Source: Steinernema hermaphroditum (taxonomy: Eukaryota > Nematoda > Chromadorea > Rhabditida > Steinernematidae). Taken from it: a stretch of DNA of 64,000 nt. The notes under the pieces are model-generated. The model ran no database searches, had not been told where the DNA came from, and worked only from the letters and a program-made list of their open reading frames with translations. Location: assembly GCA_030435675.1 (NCBI GenBank), contig CM059621.1:14818001-14882000 (forward strand), read 5' to 3'. Position numbers and translations under genes: made by a program. This document shows, piece by piece, positions 10,729 through 23,976 of the stretch. The number at the start of each line of letters is the position of its first letter. The stretch's first letter is position 1.

Positions 10729-13590
10729 TTTAAGCATTTTATATACAATTGATACAGACGTATGCTACTGCTGACGCAAAGCTCCCTTAACTCTTTGGTC
10801 TTAAAAGTGCAGGTACACCACCGTATCTATATCAGTAGCATTTATTCAGCAGAGAGTGGCTCATATTTTGCAGCCAGCCTCGCTTCAATGCAAATCGCTC
10901 GTTTCCCGTATGTCTTTCACCGTATGTCTGTGTCTTAGACCAACCTTGAACAGTTCTAAAGAAGGCCTACTGGGAAGTGGGATAGAGTGAAAAGATGCAT
11001 GGAAAGCCACACAGAAGGCCTAGCCGTCGTAAAAGATGAAAGGTAAATCGAAAGGAGTATATATTGGATTGTTGCATAAACAGTATTATTCGCTAAATAG
11101 CAAGGAGAACCACATGGTTTTAAATATATTTAAAAAAAATATATTTAAATATATTTTTATGCAAAAATGTGAAAGGTAAATCGAATTCGCTAACGAGCAA
11201 GGAGAATAAGGAGAGCCAGATGGTTGGAAAGATATTTTATAAGTAAGTCCGGAAATTTTCGTTTTCCAAAAATAGCCAAAAATAACTAGTAGCCAAACCC
11301 AATAGCCAAACTCGAAAGCTCCTCGAACCTAGAGGGTGAAATGAGCAGCACGTGTAAATGAGAGATGTAGGGGTCGAGAACACGATCAAGTATTTAGGCA
11401 TCTCCACATCTCGAGAAAAGTCTGCGAATATGAACTTGCGCATCCAATATGTAAACATTCAGAGCAAAATTGAATGATTTCATGTAAGTGAACAATTACT
11501 GAAACTGTGATTGTTTATGCATCAACCCAATGCATGTATGCCACAAAAAAAGTGACGGTCAAAAGTGCACAGCTGGCATGATGCGCACTTATGAAAAGAA
11601 GGACACCCAATGAGCACGATTGCACATATTTCTGGGAATTTCCACTTTCTGGACCGATGTCTGACTTAAAAGATCGAAGGGCTGTCTGGAAATGGCTTTT
11701 GCGTCTTTTTAAAAATAGCATCCAATGAATTTTAATGAGTATTGTGTCAGAATATGGAAACAAATGCGAATGGAATGCTTGTTTGTGAGTGATGACCTTG
11801 TGCATGGATACGATGCGATAGGATAAGAAAAATAGCATCGTAAATGGACTTTCCTTGAAGTACTTCGGTGCAAATAGAAAATCGTTAAATACCACTGCAT
11901 CTTTGTCATATCTCCTCCATGACTGACCACTGATGTAAATCGAGATCAGAGTCACCTGGAACTGCCGTCCGATGTCCAGCGAAAACATAAAATTGAGGCG
12001 AGGTTGTTCCAGTAAATTTATGTTTTTTGAGATGCGGATTGTTGGCATCTGGTCAACTGTGAACTTGCGAACATTGACAATCACGACAATACACTAAAAA
12101 CCAGTTCTTTCTTAAACTTAAGCATTTGAAACTCAAAACGAGACGACAACGACTGCTCGAAATCAAAAATTGATTTTTTTTTTGCTTATCTGAAACCGAT
12201 GAACTTTAAAACTTACTACTTTAGTTCTTAAGAAGTTCCAAAAATTAAAAAAAATTGGGGTTTGGAACATCGGCCATGATTGACATTGACAGGCAAAAAC
12301 CATTTTTTTTGCTCCCGTTCCGATGAAATGCAGCTTGTCGTTTTTAATTAAAAAAAACGATCGAAAGCATTCATGAATGTCAAGAATGACCCGCTGAAGA
12401 ACCAAAAATCCCAACGTCACAGAGTATTGCAAGCAACGGCTTCCATCCGCTACTCACATTTGCCCGATGCATCAGAAACAAACGAACTTTGTCCGCGTGT
12501 GTCTTTCAAATATAGCACAGAGGCACTGAGGTATAAGAAACAATGAATTTCAATGAGCCATGACATTAAGCACGCACGCCCCATTGGATGCTCGGTGAAT
12601 GATCTCTTCGGCATAAGCGTCCCATTAAAGACCTTTTTCATTGAACTCCATTCGAATGCATCGCTTATTATTCGGAGGATCCATTGAAAATCTCTTTGAA
12701 AAGGATATCAGAAAAAATCAAAGACTTGGCCGATAGTTCAAAGGCGTGAAGAATCTGCCTATAGTTAGCTGGTTCAAGAGGGAGCGGGGCAAATTCAACA
12801 CCTAAGATTCGGGAGGAGGACGTTTTTGAGTTGTATGTTGTTTACTGCACAAGATAAGTCAAAAAGAAAAATATGTTCCCTTGTGACATGTCCAGTTATT
12901 TGTTATGTTGATTCAATTTGACCAAACAGTTCCGCCATTGCTCGATTTTTACGCAAAGCGGCCCCTCCAGAGAGTATGGCTACCTATTTCGGTCTTCATT
13001 CAAAGTAATAGGTAAAGGGACGTTTTGTTTGTGTAGTCCCCGTATGCTCTCGGAGGTTCGCAATGGTAAATGAATGGACTAACAAGCCAACGCCTTAAAG
13101 ACGAACGTTGGGGATTATCAGGCATGTAAGTACATAATTTCTTCAAAATATGAGTGTCCCATGAGGAAAAACAGACGAGAAACATCCTATATGAATCTGT
13201 CTCGGAAGTGTTCCCATGGGTAGCCAATATTTAAAAAATGATTACTTATATAAGAAGATTTGAGCTTGATGGGCGTCTGAAACGTTTCTTGAAGTTCCCA
13301 TGTACTTTAGGCAAATTCAGGAAACTGAAAATAGATGTGTAGTTGTTTCTCTTCTCATTTACTACATATTCATGTTTGTTTTTTGAAAAGTTCACTGCTA
13401 TAAAAAGCCCGCGCACAACAAACGTTACCAAAAATAGGCACGCCTGACCTTTAAAGATACTCGAAATAGATACTCAGAAACGATAATCACTCACGAGGAG
13501 GTGTTTGAGAGAAACGTGTCACAACAAGGGGCGAGAGAGAGAGAGCAAACGAAGCGCGTCTGGGGTGAACCAAATAGGGGTGTGTTTTTC
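10729..13590. other. No supported gene
   Basis: The longest frame is on the minus strand at 11515-12084 (189 codons, opening at GTG), rich in aromatic and hydrophobic residues. It has no recognisable domain, no good ATG and no splice context, so it is not called. Poly-A and AT-rich patches lie at 11,120-11,150 and 12,160-12,360. Confidence 0.4.
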
Positions 13591-13594
13591 AAAA

Positions 13595-14760
13595 ATATAT
13601 AGTGTCTTTAATGGAATCTTCAAATGCGAATGTGCGTATACGTATTGTCATGTACATAGACATCTCACGAAAATAACATAAAATAAACAAACACATTATA
13701 AATGTGAGTTGAACATTTAGTCCCAAAAATGCCTTTGATTTGTGAAATAAAATAAAGTAAAGTAAAGGCTACTAGTGTCCGCAGGACTACTTAACGCCAA
13801 CAAGGTAATGTGACATATACGATCGCTCTGCTTCCGTCAAACTTTTTTTTGGTCAAACGAGTGGTCGAGGATCCAAAAATGATCGATATTTATGTGATCC
13901 AAAGGACCTAAAATCAATCTTGAGGCTATGATGGAATGGACCGTGACAATTGCAAAAATTTAGTGATCAGAATTAGTGAGCAGAAAGGAAAAAAAAGTGG
14001 TGGAACCGCATGGTCAATAGATAATGATTGGTTAATGTCTATATTAGAGATACAGAATTATAACTGACACAGAACCGCCGATACGGTAGTTACGGCAACA
14101 GAGCACTATAGAAATGAAGAGTATCGCTTACAGAAAAGAAACAATTAACACCGTCTTTTTGTCGGTCAGTTTTAGATAGCAAAACGACGTCTGGGAACGG
14201 CGCTGAATCCATCCAGGTCGATTAAGAGTGAAAATTCTTCACAATGCCATGCAGACAGTTCGAAAGCAGCCTGCCTAAGCCGTTATACCTCTGAAGCCAC
14301 TAGTCCGGAATAAAAACGATTCTTTGAGTGCCAGTCTTATCGATAGGCTACCGATGTTCACGGGGCTACTGAAATCAACCCAACAGTACTAAGAGTAGGG
14401 ACAGCAAGCGATATCGATGGCAAAATCGCCAAAAATACGCGAAGCATTATATTATCGTTCTGCTTTTGTCAAACTTAATATGTACTATCTATGATGAACG
14501 AAAAACAAGTGTACAAAAATGCTTGATATCAATATGTTCCAAATCGTCTAAAATCACGACTGGTGAGCCGATAAGGGAATCTACAAATGTGAATATTTCT
14601 GCTGTCATTCATATCAGAATTTCATAAAAGTAACACAAAAATGACAACGCTAAATATACATAAAACTTCATTACAAAATGCGAAATTTTCACTGCATCAA
14701 CCCAACAGTACTAAGAGTAGGGACAGCAGGGGATATCGATGGCAAAATCGAGGCAAAAAT
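13595..14760 (+). repeat. Diverged local tandem repeats
   Basis: Blocks near 13,600-13,940 and 14,450-14,690 share scattered similarity, including CTCTGCTT/TTCTGCTT followed by GTCAAACTT. A second pair, 14373-14427 and 14697-14748, is nearly identical and begins CAACCCAACAGTACTAAGAG. No gene was found. Confidence 0.6.
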
Positions 14761-15179
14761 ATGGTCATGTCTTTTTACGTATAACGTTTCACTGCGATTG
14801 TTTATGTTTGCGCTTGTATGTTGGTGACCTGTTTGATGGGGATCTCTAGTAACTTATATTAAGAGAGGAACAAAGCGAGCCAAAAATAATTCGCAATGAC
14901 CCACACTAACAGTTCACGGCAGACCTTTGGAAACATAAGGCCGTCAAAAACTCCATCCTCCACGGACATGCGGCCCTTCGTGTATTTACAATCAGTATGT
15001 GGGTTGGGTCTAGCCGCCCACTCTACCCGTCTAGTCGCTCCAAAGAAGGCGGGTGAACTTCTACTCTCCTGGATCGTGCACAAGGTATGATTCCCTGAAA
15101 GCACGTAAGTAACAATCTGTAGTGACTTGTTGACTGCATTGACCTTTGAGATTTATGAACTGTCATGCTGAATAAGGCG

Positions 15180-15540
15180 GACGTGAGAAAAGTTTCAAAA
15201 AAATACACTGATTGGTCACAAGCACTTGTATGCAGGGGTGCTGAAACAAAACATCATTTTCATAGATATTAGAAGGCGCCGGCAACTATAAACAGTGGAA
15301 TTAATGACTCGAAAGCAAGAATAAGAGAACCTTAGATTCACTTTAAGAGATATGGATTGCAGTAACAGAAAAGAGGAAAAGTTTCAAAATATACTGATTA
15401 GTTACAAGCACTTGCATGCAGGGGCGTTGTCACTGCTATGCTTATTTTAGCAAGTAGACGTCGACAATTGCGAGAATTATCTACTGGAAACCACGCAGAT
15501 GTGTCAAAAATAGGAGAACCTGAGATTAACTTTGTGGTTT
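15180..15540 (+). repeat. Diverged tandem repeat pair
   Basis: Positions 15180-15340 and 15370-15540 align loosely. Both contain AAAGTTTCAAAA, a GATT(G/A)GT segment, CAAGCACTTG and GCAGGGG. No coding function was found. Confidence 0.55.
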
Positions 15541-16479
15541 CAACAAAGATAGACACATATCAGCCAAACAGGAATCCCAAACCGCATATAAACGGGAAAG
15601 ATTAAGGGCATTCCTCGGAAATGTCATTCAGTTCGACTCCATTATATACATGTATTATTGCTGCACTATTATTTTGTGGTGCCACTCTCAACGAACGATT
15701 TGTTTTGGTTTCGTCGGCTTTGTGGGAGGCACTTGGCCACACATCTTAATTGGATTTTGAGTGGACTTTTATTTTTCGAGAACTAGCACTAGATGGACGT
15801 ATTAAGATGTAGTCGTAGATGGCAACATAGCCATAAACTCCTTTTGTGAAGATCGTCGCATGCCACATACCGACAAAAATTGTGCCTAATTGCTATCTTA
15901 TTCGCAAAAAGCCACTCGCAAAAATTCGAGTTCACCTAAAGCGTTATGTCACTTTCTAGTACTCTTAAAAGGCATTCTCTTTAACAACACTAACACTTTG
16001 AATATTGCTTGTATATTCAGCTGAAACTTGCATCACTTTAGATTGTCCAAAGAATCGTGCTCCTTGAACAGCATCAGGCTATTGAAAAATGAAGAGTGTA
16101 ATCGCTTGGATCGATGGCATTGTGACATGCAAGTCACCTTACGGGTGAACCAAGCAAAGCTGAATGCCGCTGGGACGCAAACATCGTGTCTCTGTTCGTC
16201 TGCGTTTCGACGCACCGACGCGCAGAGACGGAAGCGACCAAACGGGATATGTGTGATCATCACATAGCAAACCGACAAAGGCGAAAACATCTGGTGTAAA
16301 AGTGTGTTGTCTGGGTCACACTTGTCATATGTCTGTCTGTGCCATAACTATCGCGCCGCAGCGCAAGATCCTCAGTTACGGATATACACAATGTGAGCGG
16401 CGGTCGGCTTATGAGAGCAATCTCCAATAGAGCACGGCTTATACGGTTGAATGGATGCCAATATCTGGACGGCCCGACC
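15541..16479. other. No gene seen
   Basis: Overlapping ORFs on both strands at 16028-16290 are short and lack family similarity or splice context. Nothing else is visible. Confidence 0.35.
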
Positions 16480-16650
16480 CATGCTCTAATGACTGCCCAA
16501 AATCAAACAAAGGACGTCGAATAATTGGACAACCAAATACATATTCGGTCCTTTTGTAGGATTATCGAACCCAACTCAAGAACGACGGCCCACTCAACTC
16601 ATTCAGAAAGTGAGTGGACGATCCGACCGAACGCCACAGACACAAATGAA
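16480..16650 (+). repeat. Repeat shared with 60260-60345 plus a family-1 right-end fragment
   Basis: Positions 16480-16575 match 60260-60345 (shared GCTCTAAT, ACTGCCCA, GTCGAATAAT and TTATCGAA). They run directly into a right-end fragment of the SINE-like family at about 16,570-16,650 (CACTCAACTCATTC, GAGTGGACGA and ACAAATGAA). The two units lie side by side at both loci. Confidence 0.6.
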
Positions 16651-16675
16651 GGAACCCCGCCCAAAAAAGAGAGTT

Positions 16676-17265
16676 TACTAGTTTATTTCTCGTATCTAAG
16701 GCTTACGCCTTGCGAGACGTCATATATATGCACAAGAAATACATTGTCACTCCGTAGTCGCCGGTCTTCTTCTGGCTTCGGCACATCAGAGTAGAACACG
16801 GCGATCCCATCAGTGTGCGCGGGGATCAGAGATGCGAAGATCTGATTCCGGTGACGGTGGTGCACAGCGCATCTGTTTTCAACTCGGGTGGCGGCGCGGA
16901 CGTCGGAGTTGAAGAGCTTCTTCGGCAGTTTCCGCGGGAGACACGCGATCCGGATGGCATCCGGATGAAACGCGTCGGTGGAGAACAACGGACGAACCGG
17001 GAACCATCAGGGCAGCTGGCTGCGCGGACTTTCAGCAAGCCTTCGCCTTCTCTGGTGGTGCGGATGGAGTCGGGCGGCAGTGACTAGCTTCTGGGCAAGA
17101 CGATGGAACTACGGCTCCCTGGTGTTCCAGGCCTTCTGGGAGCCGGGAGCGATCATTGCGCCAACAACGACGGCCAAGAACGACCGCTCACTCAACTCAT
17201 TCGGCTCAGACAGCTTCAGAGAGAGAGCGAGTGGACGACCCGACCGATCGCTGGGGGCACAAATG
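16676..17265 (+). mobile_element. SINE-like repeat family 1, near-full copy
   Basis: This GC-rich unit of about 590 bp has the 5' end TTTATTTCTCGTATC(T/A)AAGG followed by a palindrome-like CTTACGCCTTGCGAGACG. Its 3' end is GATCGCTGGGGGCACAAATG. It is flanked by similar A-rich words (CCAAAAAAGAGAG on the left, ACCAAAAAA...GAGAA on the right). It carries frame-disrupting differences from the copies at 43.7 and 47.8 kb, so it is an older insertion. Confidence 0.8.
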
Positions 17266-18190
17266 AAACAGACCAAAAAAAAAAAAGAGAACAATCGAAA
17301 AATATTCCATTAATCTTAAGAAGTTGATCAAAGTAATAAGGGTAAGTCTTGCATGGATGTGGAAAAATTGGGCGTCTGTAGCATCACCCGTGACTGACGG
17401 CTGCAGCAATAATCCTCAAAAATTTTGATCCCAAAACATCGAGAAATTTAAAGAAAACGTAACTTTGTCCGTTTGACGATTTATGCGCATCATTCTCAAA
17501 TTTTGGTTATGCGATTCGCAATGAGATCACAACGCTAGTAGCATAGGCGAAATAGATTTTCAAACTATAAAATCAGAGGCACCTCGAAGTCACACCTGCA
17601 CACTTCATTTAATAAGTGCTCAATGCATAATAAAATAACGGCCGGTGGTGGCTATAAACGCCGAGAATATCTGGAATGTGCTTCTCTAACGACGTTGACC
17701 TTTAGTCCGATTAATTACGGCTGCTAGAAATAGAGGTTTGCGGTGCTGTTCTAGGAATTACATAGAATTATGCTCGTTCATGCGTTACGACATACATCGA
17801 AATGTGCAACTTGACAGTCAGCGTTGTGAGGATGTTGAGGATGGCTAACGTTTTCAATGGCGTCCGTATGTACCCAGGGCAAAAATGTGATGAGTAATTT
17901 CCGACGACCGTCACTAAGTAACATAAAAAGTAAGTCCGTTTGTAAATTTGTGAATGAGGGGGAGGGGAAATGTTTGGGAAATCTTACGAAAAGACTATGG
18001 GAAAACAAAAATTCCACATATTGAGCTCATCAGTGAACATATCTTGCTATAAATGGCTGATAAATAAATGTACATATTATACCAAAACATTTTCAAAAGA
18101 TTACTTCGAAGTACACCAAGAGGTACAGAGGAGGACTAGTTCCGTTGCCGCATCCATAGATTTGCCGATTTTGAGATGCCACCAACATCA
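17266..18190. other. No gene seen
   Basis: This stretch is AT-rich with a short poly-A run at 17,275. Short ORFs on both strands lack recognisable features. Confidence 0.35.
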
Positions 18191-18194
18191 GTGT

Positions 18195-18265
18195 CACGCC
18201 AGGAATGAAGCCGGCTGCCAAGAGACAGCCTCTGTATTGTTTGTTATTCGGAGTAATAATAAGTA
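18195..18265 (-). repeat. LAAGFIPG-encoding repeat (also 20970-21085 and 36615-36725)
   Basis: Three dispersed copies share about 70-110 bp. On the minus strand each reads N(R/K)Q-x-R followed by L-A-A-G-F-I-P. The nucleotide versions differ at several positions while the peptide core is kept. They may be decayed exons of one protein family or simply copies of a transposable element. Confidence 0.5.
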
Positions 18266-18672
18266 GTACGACATAGAACTGAAAATCTCCTGCATGAAAA
18301 CTTGCAAATCCTGGTGATTCTGGTGAGCTGATGACTAAAAATAGCAGCAGATCGCTGTGTCTCGTCAACAAACGACTAATCGGCATCGGCCAATTAAGAT
18401 TATAACAGCTGCGCTGTGCAAAACAACGCCACTCCGTCAGATTGGGCCTATCTTAATTTAAAAACATCTGCCTTTCAAAATAGCGTTATCGTTCAGAAGC
18501 AAAGATTACGTCGGATGACCTGGAAGCGAGCCACTAGACGTACTGGTCACCTAGAGCTGTTCCCTTGCAAGTTGCGCACACGAATTCGATCTTCAAGAGC
18601 AAGCTCTGTGGAATCTGTGCCGAAGGCGTGAGTGAAGTTATGAATAAACCGACAGCTGTCCGCTGCTAAAAT

Positions 18673-19049
18673 ACTTCGTCAAGCATCCAAAAATACCTCG
18701 CCAAAACAATCGGGGCGATTCTTGCGAACAGAATCGAAATAGATCGTGTCGCATGGGACAAATTTATCCGTAATAATCCGATGCAATCTTGTACCAGCCA
18801 TAAACAACTACGATTTCGCAAATACATTCGCTCTTCAAAGTTCGCTTCTTATTGAAACCGAGAGGTGTGGATGAAGATGAGCACAGTGAAACGGTTACTA
18901 TTCCATTCACTGATCATTGTCACCTAGATACCACAACACAAATGGTGTACACAAAGAGTGGTCTGCAAATCCCTCTGTCTATATCCGTTTTGACTGAAGA
19001 CGGCGTTTTCGAATGCTCTATAGTCAGTTGTGCAAAAGAACGCGCGTAG
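18673..19049 (+). pseudogene. Unrecognised coding remnant in two frames
   Basis: One frame is open from 18673 to a TGA at 18853 and looks protein-like (core KYLAKTIGAILANRIEIDR, then VAWDKFIRNNP). From 18855 to a TAG ending at 19049 the adjacent frame continues with VTIPFTDHCHLDTTTQ and FECSIVSCAKERA. The two segments abut, so a one-base frameshift in a single former coding region is likely. No family was recognised. No start codon or promoter was identified. Confidence 0.35.
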
Positions 19050-19084
19050 ATGTACAAAAATATGCGCACTGTTTTTGAATGCTG

Positions 19085-20600
19085 AACCTGGATTAAGTGA
19101 GGAAATATCCCAGTTGTGATCTTAGAAGTCCACTAGCCTACCTTGAACTCATTAAAAATCAATGTTCATGTGTTTAAAGCCAAAGTTTAAGAAACGGTTC
19201 AACTTTAGTTTGTCTTCGTATAGATTGCCGGCAATTTTTTCTGACAGAACTGGTAAATTTCGTCACTTCCCCCACCAACATTGAACCAATAATTCGAATA
19301 ATAGTTTGGGATAATATACGCAAAAATCTATTCTTCTGCATCCTAATAGATACATGCAAAAAAAAGTTCCCACACAAGCAGACCTTGCTGAATAGTGCAC
19401 AGCAATTTAGCGTTTGGAAAACCCGCGGTCAAAAATCTCCCGGATTACAACCAACCAAGATCAACTTCCTTGTGAAATATCCTAGATCTGATCTTCGTGG
19501 TTTACTAGCCTACCTTGAATTCATTAAACATTAGTAGTCAAGCTGTTTAAAGCTGAAATCTGACGGTCCACCAACAGTCCGTCTTCGTTTAGATTTATGG
19601 CTATTTTCTGTCACAACTAGTAAATTTCGTCACTTCCTCCACAAACATTGAACCAATAATTCAAATCGGCGGTAAAGGATCTCCTCAAAAATGTTTAAAG
19701 CCGTAGTCTAAGTAACGGTCCAACGGTCCGGGCAATATGACCAAAAATCTATTACTTTTGCAGACTAAGAATGATTAATTAATGCAGAATCTCAACAATA
19801 GACCAGATGCCAGAAATATTTCTGGATAGTACGCTAAAAAGAAATTTAACTAGCGTTTGGTTATCAAAATCAGCGGTCAAAAATCTCGTGAATGACAACC
19901 AAACTACTGTCACAACCAAACACAATACCTATCAGTAAAAGACGTTGAATTCTCACATATTCCCGGCCAACATAAGAAAAGATTTTGTCTTTTAAAATGT
20001 TTCTATCACGGAAACAATCACATTTTCTGAGAAACTGATTTTACCATCGTCCTCAGCCTCAAAAACAGGGGCACGCAAACTTTCAGAACTTTTAAAACAC
20101 TTTTTTTTATCCATGACAGGTTCTCTTTAAGAAGGAGCCCGTCGTATGCCAGAGAGGTTTTTATCTTCAAGAACACAACCTTGTGCGATTTCTCATAGAA
20201 GTGCAAAAGGTCGCAGCTGAAGCGGGATAATGTGAGGGAATATCCCATATGTAATCTGAGAAGTCCACTAACCCTGTAGCTTACCTTGAACTCATTGAAA
20301 ACCAATAGGTAAATCTGGTAAATCTCCTCACTTCCTCTACCAATGATGAACCAAGAATTGGCATGATGATGATATTTGAAAAAATCTACTACATTTTGCA
20401 GCCTATGAATGAATAAGTAATTGATGTGCAATATGAACAACAAGTTTCCCTTACAAACATAGATTTCAGAATAGCACACAGTAAGAAGGAAATCTAACAG
20501 GTATTTGCATATCCAAATCGGTGGTCAAAATCTCTGATGAGAACCACAAAACTGGCACATCCGTACACAATACCGATCAGTAAAAGGCTTCGAATCCTCT
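19085..20600 (+). repeat. Three diverged tandem copies of a 400-450 bp unit
   Basis: Copies lie at about 19085-19460, 19465-19960 and 20225-20600. Each begins near GTGA(G/A)ATATCC and contains CCTACCTTGAA(C/T)TCATT or close variants, GTAAAT..CGTCACTTCC, GAACCAATAATTC-like words and a GG(T)CAAAAATCTC-like end. A foldback-family arm (19985-20135) was inserted between copies 2 and 3. The minus-strand ORF at 20018-20479 spans repeats and is not called. Confidence 0.7.
19985..20135 (+). repeat. Single arm of the foldback repeat family
   Basis: It matches the arms of the 10256-10728 element: GAAACAATCAC, TGAGAAACTGATTTTACCATCG, CTTTCAGAACTTTTAAAACAC and TTATCCATGAC. It is nested in the tandem array above. 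Confidence 0.65.
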
Positions 20601-22720
20601 CGATTAACACAAGAGAAGCATCTCAGGAACATGGGTCAACTGTTAATAGAAGAAGATAGTCTCACTGCTTTGCCCAGGAACATTCTTCCCCACCGACATA
20701 AATCGCATGTCCGTTCACAGCACCTACCAACAAACGCCCTCGCACTGCATGCCGCACTTCTTTCGAAGGCATTAACTTTATTGGCGTCGTAAGTGCATAT
20801 CGATTTCCGCTCGGTTATGGATTTAGCTCACACGCGAATAGATGTACCGGAAATGATTTCCGTTATGACTGGTCGTTACTAAGTCTGTGTGATCGAAAGA
20901 AAACAGAAGAGACGGAAATACGGAGGCCTACAGGAAATAAGATTTATGGTTGAGGGTTGGACGTGTGCCGTGAAGCGCGCTGTCACGTCAGGGATGAAGC
21001 CTGCAGCAAGATACATCCTCTGCTGTCTATTATTCGGTGTCGTGCACGGCGAAATGCGTTTGATTCGTGAAATGAAGTCTTGACTCAATGCCAAAAATTT
21101 AATGTTGTCAAGAAAAAGAAAGTACCAAGATCTTAAAACGACTCCTCTCTAACAAGCACATGCATATTACAGGCAGTTGCGCTTAACTGCTAGGTATCAT
21201 ATTACACTTGTTTCAGCAAAAATTAATCGAAATTATGGCCGATGCCGGTTAAAACGAAATCAGTGTACAATTGATAGAGGAGTAATTAGACGTTTTCAAC
21301 CATACTAAGTACAAGATTCCTTCTTTAGAAAACTATTCGATGACTGACGAGGCAATTAAAACTGCACGCATGGATTTAGACGGTGCACCGATGCATACAA
21401 AGAAATCAAGACGCTACAAATTGCTTTATTCGATGCGTAAAACTCAGTGGCTTGAGTCAAAGGCAACACCGAGAGGAATGTATCGAGCACTGTGATACGA
21501 ATAGAAAGAAAGAGGTAGCTGTAAAAATTGCAACTATTCTGGATGCTATACTGCGATAAGGTCCATTATGAAACACTTTCAATGAAGCGCGAGCACAATT
21601 TTTCCACCCAAAAACCTTTTCACGAAAAAATTGAGAACGACTGAAATTCAAAATTGGTACAATGCATGTCTGCATTTCATTCACTCTTAACTCAGTGGCA
21701 TGGTGAATGCAAGAAATCTCATAATGCACAATGAAGAAACGTTGATAATCACCGTAATCACTGTTTCTCTTTCTTCTTCGGCGCTGGGCATTACGACATC
21801 GTAGTCAGTGAGTTGTCCCATCAGCGTGCGCAGGCTTCGAAGGCAAAAACCATTAGCGAGAGTTTGGCAAAGTGGTATTGGAAGGTTGTACCCGTTCCAA
21901 TCCGTCGTGGTTGGCGTGGAACGTAAGCCGAACCACATCTTGCAAATCACAATCACAGCACAGTCAGATTTCAAAGGTGCTGCAAAGTACGAACTATTGA
22001 AATTGGACTATTGAAATTGCATAGCACACAGAAGACAAATGAGGCCAGATCAATGAGGCCCACCACCTGCAACTGAAACCTTTGAGAAGTGTGAAATGGA
22101 ACGTTTGCAATTGGTTAAGAAAGTACATCCAAAGTACTACGCAAAGTAACTAAAGTACTACTACTTTGATGTCAATGCAGACAGATCGGTGGATCTATGA
22201 AAGAATATGAGACGACTTTAGCCCAAATGTCATTCGAAGAATAAGATAAGGGTTCGGTTCTCATTGTATTTGAGCAGGAGCGCGCATTCTAAAGTGTAGT
22301 TTTTTTAGGATACAGAATTTTAAAGCCACTTCCTCCACGCATGCCTTCACTTTTGCCAACATACTAACCGCATCAAAGTCTCTGTTGTGTCGCCGAAAGC
22401 AGGCGATAATGTCGTCGAACATATCAGGATAAAGTATTGGGGTGGAACATTGAAAAATTCGGTCAAAAAGCAGTTGACTCGAAAGTAACTGAACTTTCTT
22501 GTTGAATTAACTAGACTTGTTTGCAATGAGTTCAAAACGGGCAAAATGGAATTTTTCGACCGTTGCACGGTGATATGATTAGGCTTCTCTCCAGAAAGCG
22601 CTCTGAGGTTGTGCACTTGAATGGTGGATACTTCCAGTGGAATATGCATCTTCATGGTTAGAAACGTGTTCTAAAAAAGCGACATTTCATTGTTCCAACT
22701 CAATAGTGCTCGAGAACCCG
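20601..22720. other. No supported gene
   Basis: A LAAGFIPG repeat copy lies at 20970-21085. Minus-strand ORFs at 21457-21729, 21687-21974 and 22347-22655 have no recognised domains or splice context. Confidence 0.35.
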
Positions 22721-22734
22721 AGTCAGACAACTAT

Positions 22735-22885
22735 CAGAGAAACCGAGAAATTTTAGTTCGAGTACCCGGCCCGAAAACCCGAACCCGACAACTCTGGTTA
22801 TGGAAAAGTGTGAAAAGTCTCGAGTCTCGAGTTTCGAAGTCTCGAGTCTCGAGGTTGAAATGTCTCGTCTCGCACAGCCCTGACA
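22735..22885 (+). repeat. Cryptically simple CTCGAG/ACCCGA repeats
   Basis: Runs of ACCCGA and then TCTCGAGT-type words fill this stretch. A shorter similar patch lies downstream of the insulysin gene near 40,727-40,790. Confidence 0.6.
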
Positions 22886-23059
22886 CGGACCCATATGCAA
22901 AAATGACTACTCGCTTCGCTCGCCCGCGACCTAAATTCTGTAACCGTATAACAGTAAGCCTTCCGAAGATTATCTATGTCTGCAGGGATCAATCAAGCGA
23001 ATCAATGAAGCCTTGATCCTTATTCTGCTTGAATTGATCACGTCAATTTTAGATGCCAC

Positions 23060-23295
23060 AGCGCTCAAAAGTTGTGAAAACGCGGGAACTACGGTGGTGT
23101 CCTTCATGGAAGTCGTGTCAGGACCGACAGACCCGCAATTAGACAGTAAAAAGACATTCCAAAGGTTATTTCTCGAAAATTACGAGGTTTTCCAAGAAAC
23201 TGATTTCACCTTCGTGCTCAGCGACTAACGTGCTAACGGCACACAAACTTTCACAAGTTTTAAAACACTTCTCCGGGTCTCTTTAAGTGCTTCGT
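23060..23295 (+). repeat. Foldback-family copy, single arm
   Basis: It shares AACGCGGGAACTACGG, GTGTCCTTCATG, GTCGTGTC(A/G)GGACCG and TTTTAAAACACTT with the reverse complement of the left arm at 10256-10480. Confidence 0.7.
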
Positions 23296-23751
23296 TAAAG
23301 TATACCCAAGCTCTAGAAAAAAAAATTAAAACTTGGCTTGCCTTAAATCAAAGATAACACTGCGGAATGTTGCACTGTTGCAAGACACACCAAAAACAAA
23401 AGTCAGGTGTGAGCCAATTCAGTGGAGGTCTCGTTTCTTTCGAAACGAAAGATCCCCGTAAAGAGGACTCAAGTTGTCATTGATGAAGTTATTTTCTAAA
23501 CAAATGCCCCATATAATTCGACGAATTCATTTTCTAGTAATGACCCCATTTTCCAAAAATAGGAAAACTCACTTCATTAGCCAGTATTCACATCGTTCGA
23601 TGTGCATCAGCGCCTACAGAGCCGATTCTTCTTAAAGACGCACTTCCACAAAGTGCAAAGCACTTACGAAACACTGCCCAAAGCATCGTGCATTCAGAGC
23701 AGATTCCACAAGTAGCATCAAGCTCCACCCATACCACCCAATAATTCGTCA

Positions 23752-23976
23752 TTAAGTTCCTCCGCGGAACTTAAAATAGCCATCGGGAGGGTCCGGGCGT
23801 CCTCTTCCAACATGCATAATTGCCGATGAGAACGCACCGATACGTGCACGCAAAGTTTCCCATTCTTCGAGATTAATAAAACATTCGTTCGATAATCTCT
23901 GGCTCGGTGAGGAGGCGAACGAGCGGACGAAATGGTTCGGATTGAGAATGCGCTGGAGAACGATGAATACGCTCAT
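23752..23976 (-). CDS. Possible small unrecognised protein (74 aa)
   Basis: The ATG lies 10 nt after a plausible splice acceptor (CAAGCAG) and the frame runs 74 codons to a TAA. It has coding-like composition with a Phe/Ser/Arg-rich middle and a Gly/Pro-rich end (GRGRPDPPDG). No family, signal peptide or membrane segment was recognised. A plus-strand candidate starts at 24083, so the two would be divergent around a TATAAA at about 24,029. Weak evidence. Confidence 0.28.
   Translation of the reverse strand: MSVFIVLQRILNPNHFVRSFASSPSQRLSNECFINLEEWETLRARIGAFSSAIMHVGRGRPDPPDGYFKFRGGT

Noticed and set aside
11515..12084. Longest frame of the left half (189 codons, minus strand)
   Set aside because: It starts at GTG, has no domain, no promoter or splice context, and sits in AT-rich sequence with a composition typical of chance frames.
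20018..20479. Minus-strand frame of 153 codons
   Set aside because: It spans a foldback-repeat arm and part of a non-coding tandem unit whose other copies do not keep the frame.
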